A stretch of DNA of 38,525 nt from an uncultured Kiritimatiellota bacterium (GTDB lineage Bacteria; Verrucomicrobiota; Kiritimatiellia; RFP12; UBA1067). Shown piece by piece: positions 1 to 8,670 of the stretch (positions are counted from its first letter, which is position 1; the number at the start of each line of letters is the position of its first letter). The translations under genes were made by a program, and so were the position numbers. The stretch spans positions 1-38,525 of the forward strand of contig CAKURH010000026.1 in NCBI GenBank assembly GCA_934675625.1, written 5' to 3'. The notes beneath the pieces are model-generated. The model did no database searches and was not told where the DNA came from. It was given only the letters and a program-made list of their open reading frames with translations.

Positions 1-2
1 GT

Positions 3-377
3 GCTCCGGAGGAGTTGCCTGTCTCGCCGGGCTGGCACAAGGAGGGCGCATGCCCCGACTGGCGGAAGATGGCGGTCGTCCTGGACGGCGTGCGGCATCC
101 GCTTCGCCGCGACGCGAACGGCGACGGCTACGCGAAGCCCGCCTGCGCGCAGGAGATCCTGCCGGGGCCCGGCATCGAGCCGCTGGCGTACCTCGACAAC
201 GGGCGGGCGCGCTTCTGCGTCGCCGCGCGCAAGGGGAACGTGACGTGGCTGCCGGTCTACCTGCTCTCGCCGTTCCTCTTCTCGGACGTGACGGCGCTTG
301 ATTTCGGGGCCCTGCGGCTTGATCCGTTCGCCGAAAAGGTCCTGCTGTCGGCAGTTGAGGGGAGGTCTGCGCGATGA
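3..377 (+). CDS. Unknown protein, C-terminal fragment
   Basis: The reading frame is open from the first bases of the window to a TGA at 375-377, so the true start lies before the window; about 124 residues are visible. I do not recognise the family. The visible part is soluble-looking, with a W-R-K-M-A-V-V-L-D-G stretch, a DANGDGYA segment and a hydrophobic VYLLSPFLFSDV stretch near the end, which could be the last strands of a beta-sandwich. Its stop overlaps the start of the next gene (ATGA at 374-377), so it belongs to the same operon as the glycosidases downstream and is probably a carbohydrate-active or secreted protein. That function is inferred from context only. Confidence 0.6.
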   Translation, partial: APEELPVSPGWHKEGACPDWRKMAVVLDGVRHPLRRDANGDGYAKPACAQEILPGPGIEPLAYLDNGRARFCVAARKGNVTWLPVYLLSPFLFSDVTALDFGALRLDPFAEKVLLSAVEGRSAR

Positions 378-2551
378 TTCTGCTTTCACTTGTTTCGCTT
401 TTCGCCAGTTTCGCGGATGCGAAGTGGATTGGCGAGGATCTGCCCGCCGGGATCAAGGCGGTTTCGGAGAAGAATTGTCCGGTGATGCGGCGAACCTTTG
501 TCGCGGCGAAGCCGGTCCGCTCGGCGCGCCTGACCGTCACGGGACTCGGATTCTTCGAGGTGGAGGTCAACGGGCGGAAGATCGGCGACCAGGTTCTGAC
601 GCCGGCCGCCTGCGATTTTGCGCACCGTTGCTATTACTACGAGTGGGATGCGACGTCTGCGGTCCGCGAAGGGACGAACGAGGTCCGCATCACGCTCGCC
701 CCCGGTTATTCGGACGACTTCTTCCAGTACGGCTGGCGTCGCGTCGCCGAGTACCCGAAGCGCGCGAAGCTGTCCCTGTCGCTGACGCATGCGGATGGGA
801 CGGAGGATGACGTGGATACGGACGGCTCGTGGGAGTATTCGGCGAAAAGCCCGGTCTCGTCCGCCAGCATCTACGGCGGCGAACGCTACGACGCCGGGTT
901 TGACGGCTGGCGTTGGCAGCCCGTGAAGGTTCTTGACGACTTTGACCGACAGGAGATTGTCAACAGGGTTCCAGACCTCTGGCGCGAGCCGAAGGGTCCG
1001 CCCGAACTGCGTCGCTACGACGGCGCACCGGTCCGCGCCTACGACTTTCGGCGTCCGAAGGGCGTGACGAAACTCCGGGACGGCGTTTTCGTGGTCGATG
1101 CGGGCATCAACCGCGCGGGTGCGCTCCGCATCCGTGCGAAGGGGCGGCGCGGCGACGTGATCGCGCTCTTCTACGCCGAGGACCGCGATCCGAAATCGGG
1201 CGACATCGATCAGAGGACCAACCGGACGAAGGAGCCGATTCGGGATGTCTTCACGCTGGCGGGGACGGGCGAGTGGGAGAGCTATGCGCCGCGCTTCACT
1301 TACCACGGATTCCGCTTTGTGCGCGTCGAGGGCTATCCCGGCGAACTCACGACGGATGACGTCGAGTGCTTCGCCATTGGCGCAGACGTGGCGACAACGG
1401 GAGCCTTCGAATGCGCCGACCCGTTCCTCACCCGGTTCCATGCGGCGGCCGTCACCTCGATGCGCTCGAACTTCATGAGCTATCCGACGGACTGTCCGAT
1501 GCGCGACGAGCGCACGCCCTGTCAGCTCGATTCGCAGGTCTACGAGGAGACGGCGATGATGAATTTTGACATGAACGCGTTCTACCGCAAGTGGCTCGAC
1601 GACATCGACCTCGGCGGGATCGGCGGCAAGATGTGCGCGGACTGGATGGGCGACGGCATCGTCCTCCCGTGGCGGCACTACTTCTTCTACGCCGACAAGG
1701 CTGTTCTCGAGAAGAACTATCCGTTTGCGAAGGCGAAGATGGAGCGTCTTCTCGCGCTCTACCCGTCCGGTGTCATCACCGACGGCTTTGGCGACTGGTG
1801 CGTCCCTAATGACGGCGCGAAGGGCTACCTGAGCGCGTTCGGATTCGTGGAGGAAGTGAACACCGCGCTCTTTGCCTACGCGGCCGAGTGCCTTGCGAAG
1901 TCTGCGGCGGAGCTCGGCAAGACGGATGACGCGGCGCGCTGGCGAGAGGCCTTTGGACGGATTCGCGACGCCTACAACGCGAAGTTCTTCACGGACGGCG
2001 CATATGAGGGCGGACGTCAGACGCCGACTGCGCTGGCGTTTGCGTTCGGGCTGGTCCGTCCCGAGAACCGTGCAAGCGCGTATCGCGCGATGGTCGGGCG
2101 CATCCGCGGGGCGGACCGCGGCAAGTTCACGGTCGGGATCTGGGGACTGAGGACGCTTGGCGAGACGCTGGCGGACGGCGGCGACGGCGAACTGATGCTT
2201 TCGATGATGAAGGGGCCGGAGTATCCGTCGTTCGGCTACATGTTCGACAACTTCGATGCGACGTCCCTCTGGGAACAGTGGCATCCGTACGGCGAGATGA
2301 ACACCCACAACCACGCGATGATGGCCGGGGGCGAGCACTGGCTCTACACGCGCATCCTCGGCATCCGCCTGCTCGCGCCGGGCGGACGCAAGGTCGAGGT
2401 GCGTCCGGTCGCACCCGCCTCGCTGGCGTGGGCGCGCGGACATGTGACGGTTCCCGCCGGACGCATTTCGGTGGACTGGCGCCGCGAGAACGGCAGGCTT
2501 GTCGTGAACGCGACGGCGGCGGACGGCATTGAGCTTGAGGTCGTGAAATGA
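374..2551 (+). CDS. Alpha-L-rhamnosidase-like glycoside hydrolase (GH78)
   Basis: A 725-residue protein with a short signal peptide (MILLSLVSLFASFADA, residues 1-16), so it is exported. The N-terminal half has the beta-sandwich features of GH78 enzymes (VEVNGRKIGDQ, then YGGERYDA). The catalytic (alpha/alpha)6 barrel follows, with the family landmark DCPMRDER near residue 375, GDWCVPNDG in the middle and SLWEQWHP near residue 635. Members remove terminal alpha-L-rhamnose from glycans and glycosides by inversion, using acidic residues in these motifs. It is somewhat shorter than many GH78 proteins. The start is fixed by the signal peptide, by an SD-like GGGGAGG about 8 nt upstream and by the ATGA overlap with the preceding gene. 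It also overlaps the next gene by ATGA at 2548-2551. Substrate specificity cannot be read from sequence. Confidence 0.88.
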   Translation: MILLSLVSLFASFADAKWIGEDLPAGIKAVSEKNCPVMRRTFVAAKPVRSARLTVTGLGFFEVEVNGRKIGDQVLTPAACDFAHRCYYYEWDATSAVREGTNEVRITLAPGYSDDFFQYGWRRVAEYPKRAKLSLSLTHADGTEDDVDTDGSWEYSAKSPVSSASIYGGERYDAGFDGWRWQPVKVLDDFDRQEIVNRVPDLWREPKGPPELRRYDGAPVRAYDFRRPKGVTKLRDGVFVVDAGINRAGALRIRAKGRRGDVIALFYAEDRDPKSGDIDQRTNRTKEPIRDVFTLAGTGEWESYAPRFTYHGFRFVRVEGYPGELTTDDVECFAIGADVATTGAFECADPFLTRFHAAAVTSMRSNFMSYPTDCPMRDERTPCQLDSQVYEETAMMNFDMNAFYRKWLDDIDLGGIGGKMCADWMGDGIVLPWRHYFFYADKAVLEKNYPFAKAKMERLLALYPSGVITDGFGDWCVPNDGAKGYLSAFGFVEEVNTALFAYAAECLAKSAAELGKTDDAARWREAFGRIRDAYNAKFFTDGAYEGGRQTPTALAFAFGLVRPENRASAYRAMVGRIRGADRGKFTVGIWGLRTLGETLADGGDGELMLSMMKGPEYPSFGYMFDNFDATSLWEQWHPYGEMNTHNHAMMAGGEHWLYTRILGIRLLAPGGRKVEVRPVAPASLAWARGHVTVPAGRISVDWRRENGRLVVNATAADGIELEVVK

Positions 2552-5259
2552 GACAGTTGTTGTCCGTCTGGCTTCTCGCGTCCTCGCTTTCCCTTTTCGC
2601 GGGGATTCCGCTTCCCGAGCATCCGCGTCCGGACTGGGAGCGCGCCGAATGGCTGAACTTGAACGGCGAATGGGAGTTCGGATTCACGAAGGGGGGGTAC
2701 AATCAGACGATCGTCGTGCCGTTCGGCTGGGGCTCGCCTGCGAGCGGCGTGAAAAACCCGTCTTCGCAAGGCTCCGCCGTGGCAGGCGAAGGCGATGCCG
2801 GTTACTACCGGAGGACGCTTGCCGTTCCGAAGGACTGGACGAGCGAGCGCATCTTCCTGATCGTCGGTGCGGCGGATTGGGAAACGGAGCTCCTTATCGA
2901 CGGCCGATCCGTCGGGATCCACCGCGGCGGCTACACGCCGTTTGAGTTCGAGCTGACGGATCTTGTGGAGAAGGGGCGTCCCTTTGTCGCCGAATTTCGC
3001 TGCTGGGACGAATCGGCCGATGCGGCGGAGCGAAGCTGGCGTCTCTACGGCAAGCAGGGCTATGGCAATGTACGCGGCATCTGGCAGACGGTCTACCTTG
3101 AGGGACGCGGACGCGCGTACTTCGATTCGGTCCGCTTGGCGCCGTCCCTCCGCAACTCGTCCGTCACGGCGGACGTCCGCCTTGACGCGCCTGCGGCGTC
3201 GCCGCTTCATGCGACGCTGGAACTGGACGGGAAAACGGTCGACGTTCCGTTTGCACAGGGCGAAGTCGAGAAGTCGGTGGAGATTCCATTGGACAATCCG
3301 CATCCCTGGACGCTGGACGATCCCTATCTCTACGACGTCAGGGCGCGGATGACGGGCGACTGCGTGAAGACCTATTTCGGGCTTCGCGATATCGGCATCG
3401 GGAGGAATCCGAACGGCGACCCGTATGTGACGCTGAACGGGAAGCCTGTCTATCTGCAGCTCTGCCTCGACCAGAGCTACTGTCCGGAGGGCTACTACAC
3501 CTTCCCTTCGGACGACTACATGAGGAACGAGATCCTGACGTCAAAGCGGCTGGGGCTCAACGGGAATCGCGTCCACATCAAGGTCGAGGTACCGCGCAAG
3601 CTCTATTGGGCGGACCGGCTCGGACTTCTGATCATGGCGGACGTTCCGAACGCCTGGGGCGCGGTGTCAGACGAGATGTTCGAGGAGCACGAACGTTGCT
3701 TCAGGGGTATGCTGAAACGCGACTTCAATCATCCGTCCGTCTTCTGCTGGGTGCTGTATAACGAGACGTGGGGACTCTTCACGGTCCCGTCCGCCCAGCC
3801 GAAGACCCCGGAGCAGGTGCCCGAGTCCGCCTACCGGCGTGTCGCCGCGGACTACCGTGCCGCGAAGGCGGCCGATCCGACGCGGCTTGTCGAGGACAAC
3901 TCCCCGTGTCATCGCGACCATACGGTCTCGGACCTCAATTCGTGGCACGGTTACTTTGCGGGCTTCATCTGGGAGTCGGTCGTCTCGAACGCCTGCGCAC
4001 AGACCTTCCCCGGGTCAACATGGAATTGCGTGAAGGGCTACAGGCAGGGCGATGCGCCGATGCTCAATTCGGAGTGCGGAAACGTCTGGGGCTACAAGGG
4101 CTCCACGGGAGACATTGACTGGTCGTGGGATTACCATCTGATGATGAACGCGTTCCGCCGTCATCTCAAGTGCGCGGGGTGGCTCTATACGCAGCATCAC
4201 GACGTCGTCAACGAGTGGACGGGATACGTACGCGCTGACAGAACGGCAAAGGAAACGGGCTTCGGGGAGCTTTTCCCCGGGATGACGCTCGCCGATCTTC
4301 ACGCGCCCGCGTTTATCGCGTTGGATCAGGAGCTTTGCCGTGTTTGCCGTCCGGGAGAAGTCCTGGCCGTTCCCGTGGACGTCTCCCTGGTGACGGGTCG
4401 CTATGCCGGGAAAAGGTTCAGCCTTGTGTATGCGCTGCGCTATCTTGACGGGGAGGGGCGGACGGTGGAATCTCCGTCCGTGTCGGTGGAGCCGGAGAAT
4501 GCCGTGCTCAAGCCATGGCAGTGCGGCCGGCTTGCCGAAATCCGGGCGAAGCTGCCGGAGGGACCGGCTTGCGGGACGCTCAATGTGACGCTCTTCGCAG
4601 ACGGCGAGCCCATTGCCCGCAATTTCCAGTGCTTTTCCGTGAAGGGCGCAGCCGCCTCGCCTGTGCCGTCCGCGTCGAAGTGGAGCCTGAAGGAGTGGAC
4701 GGCGATGGGCGGCGAGAAGCGCTGCGGCGCGGGCAGTGGATTCTTCGAGTATACGTTCGACAGGCCGGATGGGCCGGCTGTCTTCCGGGCCGAGCTGTCG
4801 ACGAAACGGCTGAACGGCAAGGACGCGGGTGACGACCTTAAGTTCAAGTCTGATATGGATTTTATGGTCGGTGGAGGGTCGTACGACCGATCAAAGAATC
4901 CGAACAGCTATCCAATGACATCGGTGGAGAAGTATTCTGGCAAGGTTAAGGTCTTTGCCAACGGCGTTCTGCTGAAGGCAGTGGTGTTGCCGGATGATCC
5001 GGCGGACAGTCGCGGCATTTTGTCCTGGCTCGCGCAGAAGCGAGCGCCGGGACGCGGCGAGCAGTCCCAGACGCTGGATGAGGCCGGAAGTTACGGATAT
5101 CTTGTCGAGGCGAAGATCCCCGACATGGTCCCGGTTGGTGCAAGCGGGAAGATCACCATCAGGCTTGAAGTTGAAAAGACGGGTCTGGCGGTCTATGGCA
5201 AGGACGCCGGACGGTATCCGTTCGGTCCGCATGTAACGGATGTGTCTGATGAGCGCTGA
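2548..5259 (+). CDS. Secreted GH2 glycoside hydrolase (beta-galactosidase/glucuronidase type)
   Basis: A 903-residue protein with an N-terminal signal peptide (hydrophobic LLSVWLLASSLSLFAG). The order is that of GH2: sugar-binding jelly-roll (NLNGEWEFGF, then GYYRRTL), immunoglobulin-like domain, then a TIM barrel. The acid/base is probably E406 in NETWG after HPSVFCWVLY, and the nucleophile is probably E509 in LNSECGN. About 350 residues follow the barrel, holding further beta-rich domains. Family members cleave beta-galactosides, beta-glucuronides or beta-mannosides with retention; the sequence does not decide which. It overlaps the rhamnosidase by ATGA and the transporter by about 20 bases, so the three are translationally coupled. 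A GAGG sits about 8 nt before the start. A run of seven G residues lies near the 5' end of the gene (about 2690). Confidence 0.9.
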   Translation: MRQLLSVWLLASSLSLFAGIPLPEHPRPDWERAEWLNLNGEWEFGFTKGGYNQTIVVPFGWGSPASGVKNPSSQGSAVAGEGDAGYYRRTLAVPKDWTSERIFLIVGAADWETELLIDGRSVGIHRGGYTPFEFELTDLVEKGRPFVAEFRCWDESADAAERSWRLYGKQGYGNVRGIWQTVYLEGRGRAYFDSVRLAPSLRNSSVTADVRLDAPAASPLHATLELDGKTVDVPFAQGEVEKSVEIPLDNPHPWTLDDPYLYDVRARMTGDCVKTYFGLRDIGIGRNPNGDPYVTLNGKPVYLQLCLDQSYCPEGYYTFPSDDYMRNEILTSKRLGLNGNRVHIKVEVPRKLYWADRLGLLIMADVPNAWGAVSDEMFEEHERCFRGMLKRDFNHPSVFCWVLYNETWGLFTVPSAQPKTPEQVPESAYRRVAADYRAAKAADPTRLVEDNSPCHRDHTVSDLNSWHGYFAGFIWESVVSNACAQTFPGSTWNCVKGYRQGDAPMLNSECGNVWGYKGSTGDIDWSWDYHLMMNAFRRHLKCAGWLYTQHHDVVNEWTGYVRADRTAKETGFGELFPGMTLADLHAPAFIALDQELCRVCRPGEVLAVPVDVSLVTGRYAGKRFSLVYALRYLDGEGRTVESPSVSVEPENAVLKPWQCGRLAEIRAKLPEGPACGTLNVTLFADGEPIARNFQCFSVKGAAASPVPSASKWSLKEWTAMGGEKRCGAGSGFFEYTFDRPDGPAVFRAELSTKRLNGKDAGDDLKFKSDMDFMVGGGSYDRSKNPNSYPMTSVEKYSGKVKVFANGVLLKAVVLPDDPADSRGILSWLAQKRAPGRGEQSQTLDEAGSYGYLVEAKIPDMVPVGASGKITIRLEVEKTGLAVYGKDAGRYPFGPHVTDVSDER

Positions 5260-6592
5260 AAACGACGGCCGAGTTTCAATCTGCGAGAAGATCTGCTACG
5301 CGATGGGGGATGCTGCGGCGAACATCGCCTGGCGCGGCGTCGCGGCATTTCTGTTCATCGTCTATACGGACGAATTCGGACTCAATCCGGCCGCTGTCGG
5401 CACGCTGATGTTGATTGCGCGATTCGGGGACGGCGTTTCGGACATCGCCATGGGCATCGTCGCCGACCGGACGAAGACGCGGTATGGCAAGTACCGTCCG
5501 TGGATGCTCTGGAGCGCCTTGCCGCTTGGCGTGATGCTCTCGATGATGTTTACGTGCCCCGAGTCGCTTTCAATGACAGGGCGGCTTGTCTATGCCTATG
5601 TCACGTACATTGTCTTTACGCTCGTCTATACGGCGCAGGGCATACCCTATGGCGCCCTGCTTTCGGTCATGAGCGCCGACGACAGGGAGCGTACGTCAAT
5701 CGGCAGTTACAAGATGGTAGGTGCGTTCGCCGGCGGCATGGCCGTGCAGGGTCTTCTGATCGTGCTGAAGGAATATTTCCACTCCTACACGATTCCGATT
5801 TACATCCTCTCGGCTGTCCTTGTCGTGTTGATGCCGATTACCTTCTTTGGGACGCGTGAACGCGTCGATCCGCCGAAGGAGCAGGAGAATGACCTTTGGG
5901 CTGATCTGAAGCAGCTTTTCGTGAATGTCCCGTGGATTGTCCTGCTGATCGTTTCGCTTCTCTACAACGTTTACAATTCCGTCAAGCAGGGGATCACAAT
6001 CGTCTATTTCACTCATTATGTGAACCGCGAGATCCTCTGCGCGACTTATATGACGGCATTGATGCTGGCCTCGGTCGTCGGGGCGGGCATCACTTCGCCA
6101 CTGGCGCGGCGATTCGGCAAACGCAACCTCTTCGTCGGGGCGCTGGTCGTCTCGGGTGTCGTCAACTCGCTCCTGTGGTTCTGTGGGGCCTCGGATGTTT
6201 CGCTGATCTTTGCGCTGGGAATCGTATCGGAGCTTTTCGCGGCAATTTTCCCGACGTTGTGCTTCGTGATGCTCGGAGACGTGGCGGACTATTCCGAATG
6301 GGTGAACGGACGCCGGGCAACGGGGCTCATCTATTCGGCGACGTCTTTTGCGATGAAGTTCGGCGGCGGCATCGCCGGACTTATCATCGGCGTTGTTCTG
6401 GCACGATATGGGTATGACGGCAAGGTCGCCGAATCCATCCAGGGAGCACTTCCAGGAATCAAGATGCTGATGAGCTGGATCCCGGGTGTCCTTGCGGTGG
6501 GCACGGCCGTCATTATGACGCTCTACCCGATCACGACTTCCAAGATGAATCAAATTACGGCCGAATTGACGGCAAGAAGAAACAAACAATGA
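5240..6592 (+). CDS. GPH-family sugar:cation symporter (MFS)
   Basis: A 450-residue integral membrane protein with about 12 hydrophobic segments. The N-terminal region carries the glycoside-pentoside-hexuronide:cation symporter signature: GDAAANIAWR, then YTDEFGL, then ARFGDGVSDIAMG, then DRTKTRYGKYRPWM. Family members import oligosaccharides or uronides with Na+ or H+. Here it probably brings in a sugar released or trimmed by the exported GH78 and GH2 enzymes. The presence of a cytosolic cellobiose phosphorylase in the operon suggests that a beta-glucosyl disaccharide is one substrate (inference). The first ATG is at 5240 and a second in-frame ATG at 5249; both lie inside the end of the GH2 gene and neither has a strong SD, so the start is ambiguous by three codons. 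Its stop overlaps the next start (ATGA, 6589-6592). Confidence 0.92.
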   Translation: MCLMSAENDGRVSICEKICYAMGDAAANIAWRGVAAFLFIVYTDEFGLNPAAVGTLMLIARFGDGVSDIAMGIVADRTKTRYGKYRPWMLWSALPLGVMLSMMFTCPESLSMTGRLVYAYVTYIVFTLVYTAQGIPYGALLSVMSADDRERTSIGSYKMVGAFAGGMAVQGLLIVLKEYFHSYTIPIYILSAVLVVLMPITFFGTRERVDPPKEQENDLWADLKQLFVNVPWIVLLIVSLLYNVYNSVKQGITIVYFTHYVNREILCATYMTALMLASVVGAGITSPLARRFGKRNLFVGALVVSGVVNSLLWFCGASDVSLIFALGIVSELFAAIFPTLCFVMLGDVADYSEWVNGRRATGLIYSATSFAMKFGGGIAGLIIGVVLARYGYDGKVAESIQGALPGIKMLMSWIPGVLAVGTAVIMTLYPITTSKMNQITAELTARRNKQ

Positions 6593-7638
6593 AAACAAAG
6601 GCAATTATCTATGATGGCGTGGACCAGGTTCGTTTCGGGGACGTGACGCTTCCCGAGCTCGGTTCCAGGCAGATTCTCGCAAAGACGCTCTATACGTTCG
6701 TCTCGCCCGGCACGGAACTCCGCGTCCTCGCCGGACACTACGGTGCGGAGGGGAATTATCCGGTCGTTCCCGGATACGCGGCGATTTCGCGTGTTCTCGA
6801 GGTTGGCAAGGACGTGAAGGGTTTCAAGGTCGGAGATGTCATCTCCTGTCGCAACCCCGTGGGCTTCGCGGACTGCGGCAGCATGTGGGGCGGTGAGGCC
6901 GGCGCGCATGTCTACGCGACCGAAGGCGAGGACACGCCGATCCTGATCCCGCAGGGACTTAAGGACGAGGAGTACTTGCCGTATGCGGCGGCTGAGGTCG
7001 CGGCGATCTCGCTTCGCGGCGTGGAGGCGGCCGATCCGAAGGAGGGGGAAACGGCCCTCGTGATCGGGCAGGGCATGATCGGACAGTTCTCCGCGATGTT
7101 CCTCAAGTTGCGCGGCGCGAAAGTCGTTGTGGTGGATATTGATCAAAATCGGCTGAACGAGTCGGTGAAGGCGGGTGTCTCGGAGTCCGTCAATCTGTCC
7201 GAGGCGGACGCGGCCGCGCGTGTGGCGAGGCTGGGCAACGGCGGCTATGACATTGTCGTCGAGGCGTCTGGCTCGATTCCGGGCGTGGAGCTTGCTTACA
7301 AGATGATCCGCCGCAAGCCGCAGAATTACTCCACGGAGTACAAGGTCGAGCCCATTCGCTTCTACGGGCACGACTGGCCGCGGCTCGTCATGCAGGCCAA
7401 CTACATCAAGGAGATCGCAATCAATCCGTTCTCCTTCTTCAACGGGGAAGGCGTGACGATCCTGACGCCGGCTGACCGCGGCGTGGAGGAGCGTCAGCGC
7501 GTCGTCGAGTACGTGCGCGCCGGCAAGGTCGACATGACGCCGTTCCTTGGGAACGTCGTCAAGTGCGAGGCGATGCCCGAGTACTATCGCAAGTTGCAAA
7601 AACGCGAAATCGTTTCGCTCATCGGAGACTGGAGGTAA
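6589..7638 (+). CDS. Medium-chain (MDR) dehydrogenase, zinc-site-poor type
   Basis: A 349-residue cytosolic protein of the medium-chain dehydrogenase/reductase superfamily. The N-terminal GroES-like domain has YTFVSPGTEL where classical alcohol dehydrogenases carry a zinc-binding Cys. The cysteine-rich structural zinc lobe is absent; CRNPVGFADCG occupies that region. The Rossmann domain has GQGMIG followed by VVVVDIDQNRL, an acidic residue that favours NAD(H). Members of this SPGTE-type subgroup oxidise sugar or polyol hydroxyls or reduce keto groups. It sits directly before a Gfo/Idh/MocA oxidoreductase, and paired MDR and Gfo enzymes often carry out successive redox steps on one sugar. The start overlaps the stop of the transporter by ATGA. 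No specific substrate can be named. Confidence 0.85.
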   Translation: MKTKAIIYDGVDQVRFGDVTLPELGSRQILAKTLYTFVSPGTELRVLAGHYGAEGNYPVVPGYAAISRVLEVGKDVKGFKVGDVISCRNPVGFADCGSMWGGEAGAHVYATEGEDTPILIPQGLKDEEYLPYAAAEVAAISLRGVEAADPKEGETALVIGQGMIGQFSAMFLKLRGAKVVVVDIDQNRLNESVKAGVSESVNLSEADAAARVARLGNGGYDIVVEASGSIPGVELAYKMIRRKPQNYSTEYKVEPIRFYGHDWPRLVMQANYIKEIAINPFSFFNGEGVTILTPADRGVEERQRVVEYVRAGKVDMTPFLGNVVKCEAMPEYYRKLQKREIVSLIGDWR

Positions 7639-7641
7639 GGG

Positions 7642-8655
7642 ATGAAGAAGCTGAAATGGGCCTGCATCGGCGTCGGGAAGTTCTCGAGCCTGCGCGGGGG
7701 CGTCAACGCGATCGCCTATGCGCACGCCGAGGCGCTGAAGCGCAACGCGGCGGCGTTCGAGCTGGTCGCGGGGGCGTCGCTGGAACAGCAGAACCTCGAC
7801 GACTTCGCGCGCGAATACCCGTGCCGGGGCTACCTCGACATGAAGGAGCTCTTCGCGCGGGAGAGGCCGGACGGCTGCACGATCTCCACCTGGGCGCCGG
7901 CGCGCGAGGAACACGTCCTCGCCGCGATCGACGCGGGCGTGAAGAGCATCCTCATCGAGAAGCCGCTCGCGCTCACGATGGACGCCGCCGACCGCATGAA
8001 GGCGGCGGCGGACAAGGCGGGCGCGCGGCTCTTCGTCAACTTCCAGCGCCGCTACGGGCGGCCCTTCGAGCTGGCGAAGGCCGCCGTCCAGGGCGGCCGG
8101 CTCGGCGACATCGTCTCGATCGACCTCGCCCAGCCGTGCGCGAACGCGCTTGACTTCGGCCCGCATTTCGTCAACGCCGCGCTCTTCCTGCTCGGCAACC
8201 CCGCGCCGAAGGCGGTCCTCGCCGGGGCGCAGGGCCTTGCGAGCGTGCCGTGGCACGGCCTGAAGGTCGAGGCGCGCATGACCGCGACCGTGTATCTCGC
8301 CGACGGTGTGCGGCTCGACTACTCGGCGATGCCCGAGAACAGCTGGGACGCGCCGGTCATCCGCGTCAACGGCGCGAAGGGCTTCTGCGAGCTCTGGACG
8401 AACAAGCCGGCGGGCGCGAAGAGCGTCTTCCGCCTGGTGACGGCCGCCGGCGAGGAGAACCCCGATCTGGACGAGAACTTCCACCACGGCGACGCCGACC
8501 CGTACCTCTACTTCGAGCGGGCTTACGCCGATCTCGCGCACGCGATCGCGACGGGCGCGCCCTGCCGCCTCGACTTCGCCGACGGCTACGCGACGCAGAA
8601 GATCCTGCTCGCGATGTACGAGTCCGCGGAAAAGAATTGTCTCGTCGCGCTTTGA
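7642..8655 (+). CDS. Gfo/Idh/MocA-family oxidoreductase
   Basis: A 337-residue cytosolic NAD(P)-dependent oxidoreductase. The nucleotide-binding domain opens with CIGVGKFS (residues about 8-15). The family catalytic motif EKPLAL follows at about residues 111-116, and then NFQRRYGRPF. The C-terminal domain is the usual open alpha/beta sheet. Family members oxidise or reduce cyclic sugars, inositols and aldonates. The start is supported by GGAGG 10 nt upstream at the end of the preceding gene, only 3 nt away. Base composition differs from its neighbours: a 60-base sample at 7981-8040 is 75% GC, while 5641-5700 in the transporter gene is about 60%. Codons are biased to GCG, CTC and CGC, so the gene may have joined the operon separately. 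Substrate unknown. Confidence 0.9.
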   Translation: MKKLKWACIGVGKFSSLRGGVNAIAYAHAEALKRNAAAFELVAGASLEQQNLDDFAREYPCRGYLDMKELFARERPDGCTISTWAPAREEHVLAAIDAGVKSILIEKPLALTMDAADRMKAAADKAGARLFVNFQRRYGRPFELAKAAVQGGRLGDIVSIDLAQPCANALDFGPHFVNAALFLLGNPAPKAVLAGAQGLASVPWHGLKVEARMTATVYLADGVRLDYSAMPENSWDAPVIRVNGAKGFCELWTNKPAGAKSVFRLVTAAGEENPDLDENFHHGDADPYLYFERAYADLAHAIATGAPCRLDFADGYATQKILLAMYESAEKNCLVAL

Positions 8656-8670
8656 CACGGAGGAACGGGA

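Noticed and set aside
386..2443. Long minus-strand open frame opposite the rhamnosidase gene
   Set aside because: Arg/Val/His-rich composition with no domain features. It is the expected antisense shadow of a GC-rich gene with a complete known product on the plus strand.
2684..2700. Run of seven G residues in the GH2 gene as a contingency locus
   Set aside because: Short for GC-rich DNA, frame intact, and no sign of variation in the data given.
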